Part shown: piece after piece, positions 27,470-35,972 of the stretch
Position numbering within the stretch: position 1 is the first letter of the stretch
Layout of the letters: the number at the start of each line of letters is the position of its first letter
Assembly (NCBI GenBank): GCA_902574695.1
Contig: CACGON010000001.1
Coordinates: 1-64,000, forward strand
Length of the DNA: 64,000 nt
Direction: 5' to 3'
DNA from: an uncultured Pelagibacteraceae bacterium
GTDB taxonomy: Bacteria > Pseudomonadota > Alphaproteobacteria > Pelagibacterales > Pelagibacteraceae
Program-made: the position numbers and the translations under genes
Notes under the pieces: generated by a model
Seen by the model: only the letters and a program-made list of their open reading frames with translations
Told to the model about the DNA's origin: nothing
Database searches by the model: none

Positions 27470-27985
27470 ATGACAACAATTGTATTAGTAAGAAAAAATA
27501 AAGACGTTGTAGTTGCTAGTGATGGACAGGTTAGCATGGGAAATACAGTCATCAAAAGCACAGCCAATAAAGTTAGAAAAATTGAGAAAAGAAATGTGAT
27601 CGCAGGATTTGCTGGATCAACAGCAGATGCGCTTACATTATTTGAAAGACTAGAGTCCAAATTAGAAAAGCATGCTGGTAACTTAACTAGAGCTGCTGTT
27701 GAGCTTGCAAAAGATTGGAGAACAGACAAATACTTAAGAAGACTTGAGGCATTAATGGCTATTGGTGATAAGGAGAAAAGTTTTATTATCTCTGGTACTG
27801 GAGATGTTCTAGAACCTGAGGGGGATGTGATTGGAATTGGTTCAGGTGGAAATTATGCATTAGCTTCGGCCAAAGTGTTAATGGATACTAATTTGTCAGC
27901 AGAAGAGATTGCTAAAAAAGCAATTAAAGTTGCTTCGGAAATTTGTGTTTTTACAAACAATAATATTACTGTGGAAAAAATATAA
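27470..27985 (+). CDS. hslV: ATP-dependent protease subunit HslV
   Basis: HslV is the proteolytic core of the HslUV (ClpQY) protease. The 171-residue protein starts [20 protein letters not shown]; removal of Met exposes the catalytic Thr2. [19 protein letters not shown] and [12 protein letters not shown] are family signatures. The start is fixed by the conserved Thr and lies just after the sigma-32-type promoter, so the message is probably leaderless. Its stop overlaps the hslU ATG (TAATG). Confidence 0.97.
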   Translation: MTTIVLVRKNKDVVVASDGQVSMGNTVIKSTANKVRKIEKRNVIAGFAGSTADALTLFERLESKLEKHAGNLTRAAVELAKDWRTDKYLRRLEALMAIGDKEKSFIISGTGDVLEPEGDVIGIGSGGNYALASAKVLMDTNLSAEEIAKKAIKVASEICVFTNNNITVEKI

Positions 27986-29355
27986 TGGAAAAATCTAATG
28001 TAACACCCCTAGTTCCTAAAGGAGAAAAAAAAGACAGTGAAACTTATATAAGTTCTCTTTCACCTAGAGAAATAGTTTCAGAATTAGACAGATATGTTAT
28101 TGGCCAAAATAAAGCTAAGAGAGCAGTTGCTATTGCGCTTAGAAATAGATGGAGAAGACAAGCGCTTAAGGGTGAAATGAAAGATGAGGTATTACCTAAA
28201 AATATTCTTATGATTGGGCCAACTGGTGTTGGAAAAACTGAAATATCTAGGAGACTATCAAAGCTTGCTGAAGCTCCTTTTGTTAAAGTTGAAGCAACAA
28301 GATTTACAGAAGTTGGATATGTAGGAAGAGATGTTGAACAAATTGTGAGAGATCTTTTAGAAATTGCTATAGCAATGGAAAAAGTTAAAAAAAGAAAAGA
28401 AGTTTACGCCCAAGCACAAAAACAGGCTGAGGAAAAAGTGTTAGATGCAATAGTTGGTAACAAAGCGAGTGTTGCAACTAGGGAAAGTTTTAGAAAAAGA
28501 CTGAGAAACGGTGATCTAGATGATAATGAAATAGAGATTGCAGTTAATGAAAATAATTCTTCTATGCCGTCATTTGAAATTCCAGGAATGCCTGGAGCTA
28601 ACGTTGGAATGATTAACATTGGCGAAATGTTAGGTAAAGGAATGGGTAAACAGCAAAAGAAAAAGAAAATGACTGTAAAGGAGTCTCATGAGATCTTAAT
28701 AAATGAAGAATCTGATAAACTTATAGAGCAAGACAAAATTATAAAATCTGCAAAAAATTCCACAGAAAACAACGGAATTGTTTTTTTAGATGAAATTGAC
28801 AAAATTTCTGCACGAACTGACCGTGTTGGAGGAGATGTTTCTAGAGAAGGTGTTCAAAGAGATTTATTACCGCTAATTGAGGGAACAACTGTTAGCACTA
28901 AATATGGACCTATCAAAACAGATCATATTTTATTTATTGCTTCTGGTGCATTCCAGTTAGCAAAACCATCTGATTTACTACCAGAGCTACAGGGAAGATT
29001 GCCAATCAGAGTTGAGTTAGAAGCTTTAACAAGCGATGATTTTAAAAAAATTTTAAGAGAACCCGATAATAGTTTAATAAAACAATATAAGGCTTTATTG
29101 AAAACTGAAAATGTTGATCTTGAGTTTTCAGAAGATGGTATTGACGCTATTGCAAATATTGCAACCGAGGTAAATTCAACAGTAGAAAATATTGGTGCGA
29201 GAAGACTGCATACTATAATTGAAAGAGTTTTAGACGAAATTAGTTTTACAGCAACAGATCGATCAGGAGAAAAAATAGTAGTAGACTCTAAATATATAAA
29301 AGAAAATTTAGGCGAACTAGTAAAAGATACTGATCTTTCTAAATTTATTTTATAA
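27985..29355 (+). CDS. hslU: ATP-dependent protease ATPase subunit HslU
   Basis: HslU unfolds substrates and feeds them to HslV. The 456-residue AAA+ protein has [17 protein letters not shown], Walker [12 protein letters not shown], the intermediate domain (about 110-240) and Walker B FLDEIDKI. The sensor/pore segment and [16 protein letters not shown] lie near the C-terminus, and the terminal LSKFIL should dock into HslV. Translation is coupled to hslV. It abuts the convergent smr gene with no spacer. Confidence 0.97.
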   Translation: MEKSNVTPLVPKGEKKDSETYISSLSPREIVSELDRYVIGQNKAKRAVAIALRNRWRRQALKGEMKDEVLPKNILMIGPTGVGKTEISRRLSKLAEAPFVKVEATRFTEVGYVGRDVEQIVRDLLEIAIAMEKVKKRKEVYAQAQKQAEEKVLDAIVGNKASVATRESFRKRLRNGDLDDNEIEIAVNENNSSMPSFEIPGMPGANVGMINIGEMLGKGMGKQQKKKKMTVKESHEILINEESDKLIEQDKIIKSAKNSTENNGIVFLDEIDKISARTDRVGGDVSREGVQRDLLPLIEGTTVSTKYGPIKTDHILFIASGAFQLAKPSDLLPELQGRLPIRVELEALTSDDFKKILREPDNSLIKQYKALLKTENVDLEFSEDGIDAIANIATEVNSTVENIGARRLHTIIERVLDEISFTATDRSGEKIVVDSKYIKENLGELVKDTDLSKFIL

Positions 29356-29766
29356 TCAATTTTTTTTAAGCAAAATATTGAAGCTCCCACTGGTAGGTTC
29401 ATCTACAGACATATGATCAATTTTAATAATTTTATCCATTAGTTCAGGATTATTTAAAATGTAATCTGGAACTGAATATTTTAGGATAGATAAATCTTTT
29501 GATTGATATGGGTCCTTTTGATTACTGGATCTATTACCTTTTCCAGTTATAATATTTAAATTTCTAATTCCTTTTTCAAAACTACTTATTATTAGTTCTG
29601 AAACTTTTCTATTTGCTTGATCTAAAGTGTAACCATGAAGGTCGATAGAGATGTTAGATTGATTATTTTTTTTTCTATTTGAAATTTTATCCTTATCTTC
29701 GACACTGTTGCTACTATTAATGAAATTTTCCCAGTCTTTTTTATCTTTATCGCTTACCTTACTCAA
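29356..29766 (-). CDS. Smr-domain protein
   Basis: This 136-residue protein is charged at the N-terminus and has a C-terminal Smr domain with IDLHGYTLDQANRKVSELI and LNIITGKGNRS. Small Smr proteins bind or cleave nucleic acids; the bacterial role is not fixed, with ribosome-collision or RNA nuclease roles reported for larger members. It follows the Tim44-like gene directly. In many other alphaproteobacteria an MltA-type transglycosylase gene separates the two, and none is present here. Confidence 0.9.
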   Translation of the reverse strand: MSKVSDKDKKDWENFINSSNSVEDKDKISNRKKNNQSNISIDLHGYTLDQANRKVSELIISSFEKGIRNLNIITGKGNRSSNQKDPYQSKDLSILKYSVPDYILNNPELMDKIIKIDHMSVDEPTSGSFNILLKKN

Positions 29767-30354
29767 TCAACTCTCTGTTCCAATTAGAAGCCAGTTTGGA
29801 TTATTTGATGAAACCTCTTTTGAAAAGGTCCATGTATCATAAACTTTTTTAACTTTTTTTGGATCACCTGAAATAATTTTATTATCTTTATCTTTTATGC
29901 ATGAAATAATTTCGCTAGCAAAATCAACTGTAACCTCAAGGAGGCCTTTACTATTTTCATGTTTTTTAATTTCAGCAGAGTTAATTCCTATAAAAGTGGT
30001 TTCTGAAATTTGCCCATTAGACTTTCTATCTTTAATTGCATTTTCAAATTGATCATAAACTTTTTTACTTAAGATTTGTTTTACACCACTAAGGTTGCCT
30101 GATGAAAAACTAACTATTATATTTTCGTAAGCGATTTTTGCACCTTTTATAAAATTATTTTTTGCTTCATCATTAAATTCCATATTTGATTGGTTTTTTT
30201 GAATTGGCTCTTTTGAAAAATCATGAGGAAAGCTTGATGCCATCTCATCCTCATACCCTGATTTTTTACCTAAAATACCTCTCAATCTAAGAAATATAAA
30301 CCCGGCAATCATTGCTAAAAGTATTATATCTATATATTCGAAACTATAATTCAT
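29767..30354 (-). CDS. Tim44-like domain protein (TimA-type)
   Basis: This 195-residue protein has an N-terminal membrane segment (about 8-25) followed by RLRGILGKKSGYED and a Tim44-like domain (about 65-195), with FIKGAKIAYENIIVSFSSGN and a C-terminal WTFSKEVSSNNPNWLLIGTES. It is homologous to the mitochondrial import factor and is found beside secB and fxsA in alphaproteobacteria. It is probably anchored on the inner membrane, with an envelope or protein-assembly role that is not defined. Confidence 0.92.
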   Translation of the reverse strand: MNYSFEYIDIILLAMIAGFIFLRLRGILGKKSGYEDEMASSFPHDFSKEPIQKNQSNMEFNDEAKNNFIKGAKIAYENIIVSFSSGNLSGVKQILSKKVYDQFENAIKDRKSNGQISETTFIGINSAEIKKHENSKGLLEVTVDFASEIISCIKDKDNKIISGDPKKVKKVYDTWTFSKEVSSNNPNWLLIGTES

Positions 30355-30412
30355 AACTAAATATTATTTACTATATTGCTTAATTTCAACTAGCAAATTA
30401 GACTAAAGACAA

Positions 30413-30826
30413 ATGAACGCTATATTATTATCTATAATCTTAATACCAATTGTTGAGATTTACTTATTTATAGAAATTGGGGGGAAAATTGGTGCATTTA
30501 ATACAATATCTCTTATTTTCATTACAGCATTTGTAGGGGTTCTATATGCCAGGTATGAAGGATTTAATACATTAAGATCTGGTATGTCGCAATTAGTAAA
30601 AAATCAAATGCCTATTTATGAGATAATATCTGGTGCAGCTTTAGCTTTTGCCGCTTTGTTATTAATTATTCCTGGATTTGCAACAGATTGTGTTGGTCTA
30701 TTAATTATTTTTCCGCCCACGCGTCAAATTTTATTTAAAAAATTTAAAAATAAACAAAATAAAAATAATTATGTTAAGGATGAGCTGATTGAAGGAGAGG
30801 CAGAAGATATTGATGAAAAAAAATGA
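30413..30826 (+). CDS. fxsA: FxsA family membrane protein
   Basis: This 137-residue protein has three to four hydrophobic helices in residues 1-105, with the family pattern IPIVEIYLFIEIGGKIGAFNTISLIFITAFVG and LLIIPGFATDCVGLLIIFPPTR, then a charged cytoplasmic tail. FxsA of E. coli relieves phage F exclusion when overexpressed; the native job is unknown. It overlaps secB by four bases and diverges from the Tim44-like gene. Confidence 0.92.
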   Translation: MNAILLSIILIPIVEIYLFIEIGGKIGAFNTISLIFITAFVGVLYARYEGFNTLRSGMSQLVKNQMPIYEIISGAALAFAALLLIIPGFATDCVGLLIIFPPTRQILFKKFKNKQNKNNYVKDELIEGEAEDIDEKK

Positions 30827-31245
30827 CAGAGAAATATAAAATCTTATCCAATTACGTAAAAGATATGTCTAGTGAAACACCTGATGTAGAAAGTTATTTG
30901 TTTACAAAAAGTAACATTAATGAATATGAACTAGACATAGATATAAGCTCAAAACCATTAAAAAATAAATTAATTGAGATTAATACTAGTTTAAAATTTC
31001 AAAATAAATCACGACCTGAAAAAAAATCTTACTTTGAAGTGGTTTATGCCTCAATAGTAAAAATTGATGATGAGGTTAAAGAAAAAAAAGATTTACAAAA
31101 AATAATTTTGTGTGACGTACAAACAGATATCTATCCAAAATTAGAAAAAATATTAATTAATATGTTAGTTGACTCAGGTTATACAGATGTCAAATTTGAA
31201 AAGAAAGTAGACTTCAACAAATTATTTAATGATAAGTTCAATTAA
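30823..31245 (+). CDS. secB: Protein-export chaperone SecB
   Basis: SecB holds preproteins unfolded and delivers them to SecA. The 140-residue protein matches SecB in length. It shows an N-terminal beta strand, the NKSRPEKKSYFEVVYASIVKID region, and a modified proline/acid-rich DVQTDIYPKLEKILINMLVDSGY where classical SecB has PYARE. The divergence is notable, but length, fold pattern and the fxsA/timA neighbourhood fit. Its 3' end overlaps the convergent dnaQ by eight bases. Confidence 0.82.
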   Translation: MTEKYKILSNYVKDMSSETPDVESYLFTKSNINEYELDIDISSKPLKNKLIEINTSLKFQNKSRPEKKSYFEVVYASIVKIDDEVKEKKDLQKIILCDVQTDIYPKLEKILINMLVDSGYTDVKFEKKVDFNKLFNDKFN

Positions 31246-31912
31246 AAAAATTTTTTTTCATTTGGTTTTTAATGAAAGCCTTATGTAAGTTTAACTCTTC
31301 TTCTGTGGGCTTTATGATTTTTTTTGAATAATCTACAATCTTTGACTCATTTGCCATTTTTGATTTTTCTAGGTTATCAAAATTTAATAAAGGTTCTTTT
31401 TGATCTAACAAATTTACATAAACACTTGTTAATAACTCACAGTCTAAAATAGCATCGTGTTTAAGACGTCTTGAATTATCAATTTTATATCTCTTACACA
31501 AAGCATCTAGGCTAATTTGAGATCCAGGAAATTTATTTCTCGCTATTTCGAGTGTATCAACAACATTTTCGAAACTAATTTTTTCTTTGCCTGCCATCTG
31601 AAGTTCATTATTAATGTGAGATAAGTCAAATTTTGCATTGTGCATTATAAGTTTTTTATCTTTTATAAATTCTAAAAACTCATCAGCTACTTCAAAAAAT
31701 TTTCTTTTTTTGGACAGAAATTCATCAGAATAGCCATGTACTTTAAATGCTTGTTCAGAGACTTTTCTTTCTGGGTTTAAATAACAATGAAATGTCCTTT
31801 TTGTGGGAACGAAATTTTCAATCTCTACACAACCAATTTCAACAATTCTGTGACCTTCCCTCACATCAAGTCCTGTAGTCTCTGTATCCAAAACAATTTC
31901 TTTATTTATCAT
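31238..31912 (-). CDS. dnaQ: DNA polymerase III epsilon subunit (3'-5' exonuclease)
   Basis: This is the proofreading subunit of the replicase. The 224-residue protein has the DEDDh exonuclease motifs: Exo I VLDTETTGL with Asp9/Glu11, Exo II HNAKFDLSHI, and Exo III KHDAILDCELL with His and Asp. It is shorter than E. coli DnaQ at the C-terminus, where polymerase-binding residues lie. It overlaps coaE by 11 bases as part of the ppsR-maf-aroE-coaE-dnaQ run that points away from the proposed origin. Confidence 0.95.
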   Translation of the reverse strand: MINKEIVLDTETTGLDVREGHRIVEIGCVEIENFVPTKRTFHCYLNPERKVSEQAFKVHGYSDEFLSKKRKFFEVADEFLEFIKDKKLIMHNAKFDLSHINNELQMAGKEKISFENVVDTLEIARNKFPGSQISLDALCKRYKIDNSRRLKHDAILDCELLTSVYVNLLDQKEPLLNFDNLEKSKMANESKIVDYSKKIIKPTEEELNLHKAFIKNQMKKNFFN

Positions 31913-32483
31913 TTGAAAAAATTTTTCTTTTTAAAGCTTTAACTCCATTAATCACAATTTTGGGTTTAAAATTATTTTTTATTATATAATTAGATTTTTT
32001 TCTTTTTAAATTGCTTTTAAGTTGTATTTTTTTAAATCTTTCTAATAACTTTTTATTGTAATAAGACCTCTTTTGTAATCTTCTATTGATTTCCTTTTGC
32101 TTGGATTCAACAAAAACTATAACATCACTTTTTTTATTTATTTTATTTTCAAAATATAAGGGGATATCTAATATGACTCCTTTTTTATTTTTATTTTTTT
32201 TTAAAAATAAAAGCATTTTTTTTCTTACGACAGGATGAATTAAATTTGTTATTTTTTTCAAATTGTTTGAATTTTTTAAAATTGTTTCTTGTAATTCTCT
32301 CTTATCAATTGGAAATGACTTAATATAGTTAGGCAGTATTTTTTTTAATTTTTTGAAGAAATTTTTATCTTTTTTATAAATCTTCGAAACCTCTAAGTCT
32401 GCATTAAAAACTGGTAACCCAAATGATAAACTAACAAAAGTTTTACCTGAACCAATTTTACCTACAATTGCAATTCTTTTCAT
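31902..32483 (-). CDS. coaE: Dephospho-CoA kinase
   Basis: CoaE phosphorylates dephospho-CoA at the ribose 3' position. The 193-residue protein opens IAIVGKIGSGKTFVS (P-loop) with a later VILDIPLYFE segment and RLQKR in the lid. It overlaps aroE by four bases and dnaQ by 11. The sequence is strongly lysine-rich and divergent, but the P-loop and the aroE-coaE-dnaQ order support the call. Confidence 0.93.
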   Translation of the reverse strand: MKRIAIVGKIGSGKTFVSLSFGLPVFNADLEVSKIYKKDKNFFKKLKKILPNYIKSFPIDKRELQETILKNSNNLKKITNLIHPVVRKKMLLFLKKNKNKKGVILDIPLYFENKINKKSDVIVFVESKQKEINRRLQKRSYYNKKLLERFKKIQLKSNLKRKKSNYIIKNNFKPKIVINGVKALKRKIFSNDK

Positions 32484-33274
32484 TTTTCAACTAAATTTAT
32501 TACTTCCTCATTTATTTCTGGGAAAATTTTGTGCCAAACAGCGAAGGCCTGATGTGCCTGGTAGATGAACATCATTTTACCATTTTCTATTCTATTATTG
32601 TTTTTCTTTGCTTCTTTTAAAAAATTAGTCATCTTTGGATTGTAGATCACATCATAAAAAAATTTATTTGTTCCAAATTTTTTAATGTCTAAGCCAATAT
32701 TTTCATTATTTTTTAACCCCACACTGGTTGCATTTATTATCATATCAACCTCAATTATTTTTCCCCACTCAATTAAATTAATATCGGGATAATTATTCTT
32801 TATTTTTTCAGCATTTTTATAAGTTCTGTTTGTTAAGAAAATTTTCTCTGCGCCCATTTTTTTTAATGCAACGATAACAGAATTTACAACGCCCCCAGCT
32901 CCCAATATTATTATTTTTTTTTTATTAATATCAAATTTGCAATGTCTAATCGCTAATTCAAAACCCCCGATATCCGTATTGTGTCCTATTACTTTATTTT
33001 CTTGTGCGTAAATAGTGTTAACAGATTTGGTAAGCTTTGCTTCTTCGCTTAATTCATCCATAAATTTTATTATTTCACTTTTAAAAGGAACTGTAACGTT
33101 AATCCCATTTAAGTTATTATTTTTAATCATTCCAATAATTTCAGGTAAATTTTCACTTTTAATTAATTTCTTTTCATATATTGCCTTAATATTATTTTTT
33201 TTAATCCAAAAATTATGTAATTCCGGTGACAAAGAATGCTCAATTGGATTTCCTATTACTAAAAATTTTTTCAT
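32480..33274 (-). CDS. aroE: Shikimate dehydrogenase
   Basis: AroE reduces 3-dehydroshikimate with NADPH. The 264-residue protein shows GNPIEHSLSPELHNFW, the catalytic Lys in NVTVPFKSEI, NTDIGGF, the nucleotide motif LGAGGVVNSV, NATSVGLK and YNPKMTNFL, and the C-terminal MMFIYQAHQAFAVW. It overlaps maf and coaE by four bases each. Confidence 0.96.
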   Translation of the reverse strand: MKKFLVIGNPIEHSLSPELHNFWIKKNNIKAIYEKKLIKSENLPEIIGMIKNNNLNGINVTVPFKSEIIKFMDELSEEAKLTKSVNTIYAQENKVIGHNTDIGGFELAIRHCKFDINKKKIIILGAGGVVNSVIVALKKMGAEKIFLTNRTYKNAEKIKNNYPDINLIEWGKIIEVDMIINATSVGLKNNENIGLDIKKFGTNKFFYDVIYNPKMTNFLKEAKKNNNRIENGKMMFIYQAHQAFAVWHKIFPEINEEVINLVEK

Positions 33275-33855
33275 TTAAGATTAACCAAATATTCTTTTAT
33301 TTTTTTTATTGGTAATCCCATTATGGTATCCACATCTCCTTCAATGTTTGAGAACAGATTTTTTCCCTCACCTTCTATTTGGTATACATTATATGCAAAT
33401 AGTTTTTCATCATCTATTTTCGATAGGTATAATTTTAGTTCATCATCTGACATTTTTTTCATCGTGAGTTTTGCTTTGTCTGTATGTTTCCATATCATAG
33501 AGCCGTTTTTTGATATACATACTGAGCTAATTAAATAATGGCTTTTTCCATTTAACTTTTTTAAAATTTCAAGCGCTTCGTTCCGATCTTTTGGCTTAGA
33601 TATAATTTTTTTATTTAAATCAATAACACTATCAGCACCAATAACTATTTTATTTGAATTTTTTTGACTTATTTTATTTGCCTTTAATTGAGCCAAATTA
33701 ATGCTTACATCCTCTGGGTGTGCGCCGTCTTTTAGCATTGAGTTTTTTATTTCATCTTCATCAACATTAGAGGGCTCTGGCACACATTTTATATTATTTT
33801 TACTCAAAATTTCTAATCTTACTTTACTTTTTGATGCTAAAATTATTTCATCCAT
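33271..33855 (-). CDS. maf: Maf-type nucleotide pyrophosphatase
   Basis: This 194-residue Maf protein hydrolyses non-canonical or surplus NTPs and affects septation in other bacteria. Signatures are ILASKSKVRLEIL at the N-terminus, the catalytic Asp in VIGADSVI, SKPKDRNEALEILKKLNGKSH and YQIEGEGKNLFSNIEGD. The subtype (dTTP/UTP or m7GTP) is not clear. It overlaps ppsR by eight bases. Confidence 0.94.
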   Translation of the reverse strand: MDEIILASKSKVRLEILSKNNIKCVPEPSNVDEDEIKNSMLKDGAHPEDVSINLAQLKANKISQKNSNKIVIGADSVIDLNKKIISKPKDRNEALEILKKLNGKSHYLISSVCISKNGSMIWKHTDKAKLTMKKMSDDELKLYLSKIDDEKLFAYNVYQIEGEGKNLFSNIEGDVDTIMGLPIKKIKEYLVNLK

Positions 33856-34672
33856 TTTTTTTACTTATTTCATAAATTTTTATCACTGATGCGGCGGTCT
33901 CCTCAACGGATTTTCTGCTAACATCTATGGTAGGCCATTTATATTTTTGAAAGGTTTTTTTTGCATTATTTACTTCTTTAGAAATTTTTTCTAAATCTAT
34001 ATAATTGTTAGATGAGTTTTCGTTTAATAAATTCATTCTATTTTTTCTAATTTCAACTAATCTGTTCGGTTCAGCTGTCAGTCCTATTATGCATTTATTA
34101 GTTTTTTTTTCTTTAAGGATTTTGGGTATTGAATTTTCATTCACCAAAGGAATGTTAGATACTTTAAATCCTTTGTTTGCCAAATAAATCGAGGTTGGTG
34201 TTTTGCTCGTTCTGCTAACACCAAGTAGTATTATATCAGACTTGGTTATATCTCCTGTTAAATTTCCGTCATCATGGTTCATAGTAAATTGTATTGCTTC
34301 TATCCTTTTATAGTATTCTTCATTCAAAGCATGTTGACCACTTGGTTTATAAGATGCCTCTTGTTTGAGAAGTTTTGAAAAGCTTATTATTAAATCTCCA
34401 AGCACTCCAAAACAGGGTATATTTTTTTTCTTAGCTTCGTTACTTAAAAATCTAGATAAATTATTATCGACTATAGTATAAAGAATTATTGTATTTTTTA
34501 TTTTCTCAGAATTTTCTAAAATTTTAATTACTTGGTTTTCTGTTCTTGTAAAGGAAAAATGACTTGCATCATATTTAAAATTTTTAAACTGTGCCTTAAG
34601 CGCTAAAAATATTCTATCTAAGGTTTCACCTGTAGAGTCAGATATTAGGTATATGTTATATGGATTACTCAT
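33848..34672 (-). CDS. PEP synthase/PPDK regulatory kinase-phosphorylase
   Basis: This 274-residue DUF299 protein is a bifunctional ADP-dependent Ser/Thr kinase and Pi-dependent phosphorylase that switches pyruvate phosphate dikinase or PEP synthase on and off. The phosphate-binding loop is LLGVSRTSKTPTSIYLANKG, the N-terminus reads IYLISDSTGETL, and HALNEEYYKRIEAIQFTMNHDDG is present. It is the first gene leftward from the proposed origin, facing hemE across the 282-base gap. The target kinase is not in the window. Confidence 0.94.
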   Translation of the reverse strand: MSNPYNIYLISDSTGETLDRIFLALKAQFKNFKYDASHFSFTRTENQVIKILENSEKIKNTIILYTIVDNNLSRFLSNEAKKKNIPCFGVLGDLIISFSKLLKQEASYKPSGQHALNEEYYKRIEAIQFTMNHDDGNLTGDITKSDIILLGVSRTSKTPTSIYLANKGFKVSNIPLVNENSIPKILKEKKTNKCIIGLTAEPNRLVEIRKNRMNLLNENSSNNYIDLEKISKEVNNAKKTFQKYKWPTIDVSRKSVEETAASVIKIYEISKKNG

Positions 34673-34954
34673 GTATAATTATGTTTATAAATAATTAATA
34701 ATAAACTTATTTAATTAAAATTTGAATAATATTGTTAATCTAATGAAAAACAGTGGTTTAATTAACAATTTTAAACATGTTTATAAACTTTATTTAATTT
34801 TGTTAATAAATATAAAACTATTTAATAACTATCATTTTCTTAAAGGTTTTTTTAAAATGTAGTGTGGATAGATCATGTAAAAATAGTTAATAAAATTTAA
34901 TTAACATTATTAACATAGCAATGAACTAATACTATACTTAAATATTATTTATTT
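34673..34954. other. Candidate chromosome replication origin (oriC)
   Basis: This is the largest gene-free stretch in the window, extremely AT-rich, lying between divergent ppsR and hemE. Caulobacter and Rickettsia place oriC beside hemE. Genes on the left run left and genes on the right mostly run right, and parS with parAB is 8 kb away. The stretch holds six TTAAC/GTTAA units (34734, 34762, 34802, 34886, 34901, 34910), several TTATAAAC-like sequences, and one near-consensus DnaA box. It must also contain the promoters of ppsR and hemE. The origin assignment is inference from context. Confidence 0.6.
34863..34871 (-). promoter_or_regulatory. Near-consensus DnaA box
   Basis: TGTGGATAG on the plus strand reads CTATCCACA on the minus strand, one mismatch from the DnaA consensus TTATCCACA. 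It lies inside the proposed origin. Being alone, it is only modest support; other copies there are weaker (TTATAAACT, TTATAAATA). Confidence 0.5.
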
Positions 34955-35956
34955 ATGAGTCTAATAAGAAGATGTATTGTTGAAAAAGAAACGACAGCAA
35001 ATCCTATATGGTTAATGAGACAAGCTGGAAGATATTTACCTGAATTTAGAAAAATTAGATCACAAAATGAAAACTTTGTTGATCTATGCTTAAATACAAA
35101 CCTTGTGCCGGAAATAACATTACAACCACTAAAGAGATTCAATATAGATGCAGCTATAATATTTTCAGATATTTTAATGATTCCATATGGACTTGGTCAA
35201 AAAGTAAACTTTACAAAAGGATTAGGTCCTGAGCTTGGTATTATAAATCAAGAAATTATATCTAATATTAATAAAATTGACTTTGAAGAAAAATTAAAGC
35301 CTGTTTACGATTCTATTAATAAGGTTTCAAATAATCCAATCCTAAAAAATAAAGATTTAATAGGTTTTGTTGGAGCTCCTTGGACACTTTTAGTTTACAT
35401 GATAAATAGATATTCACCCAAAAAAAATATTAATAAAGTTTTTTTCAAAGATAAAAAATTAATTGATAATATAATTGAAATCTTAGTAAAATACATAAAA
35501 TTACATATATATAATCAGGTTAAAAGTGGAGCATCTATAATTCAAATATTCGATAGTTGGGCAGGTCTATTAACAGATAAAGATTTAGAAAAATATATAT
35601 ATTTACCCACTAAGGAAATAACTGATTATACCAAAACACTTAAAATCCCAGTAATATGTTTTCCAAGAAATATTAAAAACTACAAGAAATTTGTTGATAT
35701 TGTTAATCCAGATGCAATTAACATTGATTATAATGTTGAACCAGAGCAAATTTTAAATGATATTGATATTCCAATTCAAGGAGGTATTCATCCAAAAATG
35801 CTATTAACAGATAAAATAACTTTAAAAAAAGAAGTCTTAAAATTTAAAAGAATTTTTGAAAATCACCCATATATATTTAATTTAGGTCATGGTGTGCTGC
35901 CAGAAACAGATCCTGATATGGTTGAATATTTAATTAAGTTTGTAAAAGATAATTAA
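34955..35956 (+). CDS. hemE: Uroporphyrinogen decarboxylase
   Basis: HemE decarboxylates uroporphyrinogen III to coproporphyrinogen III. The 333-residue protein shows PIWLMRQAGRYLPEFRKIR near the N-terminus, the catalytic Asp in FSDILMIPYGLGQKV, FVGAPWTLL and GHGVLPETDPD. It starts the hemE-hemH-hemJ-rho run to the right of the proposed origin, the same neighbour as in other alphaproteobacterial origins. Confidence 0.97.
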   Translation: MSLIRRCIVEKETTANPIWLMRQAGRYLPEFRKIRSQNENFVDLCLNTNLVPEITLQPLKRFNIDAAIIFSDILMIPYGLGQKVNFTKGLGPELGIINQEIISNINKIDFEEKLKPVYDSINKVSNNPILKNKDLIGFVGAPWTLLVYMINRYSPKKNINKVFFKDKKLIDNIIEILVKYIKLHIYNQVKSGASIIQIFDSWAGLLTDKDLEKYIYLPTKEITDYTKTLKIPVICFPRNIKNYKKFVDIVNPDAINIDYNVEPEQILNDIDIPIQGGIHPKMLLTDKITLKKEVLKFKRIFENHPYIFNLGHGVLPETDPDMVEYLIKFVKDN

Positions 35957-35972
35957 TAATGTATTTTTTAAT

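Noticed and set aside
28923-29402. 159-codon frame opposite hslU
   Set aside because: Long but antisense to strongly conserved hslU and Ser/Ile/Phe-rich; it has the hallmarks of a shadow frame.
34881-34914. CtrA-like TTAA-N7-TTAA arrangement in the origin region
   Set aside because: The TTAA units are present but the spacings are 5, 6 or 9-10, not 7, and such units are frequent in AT-rich DNA.
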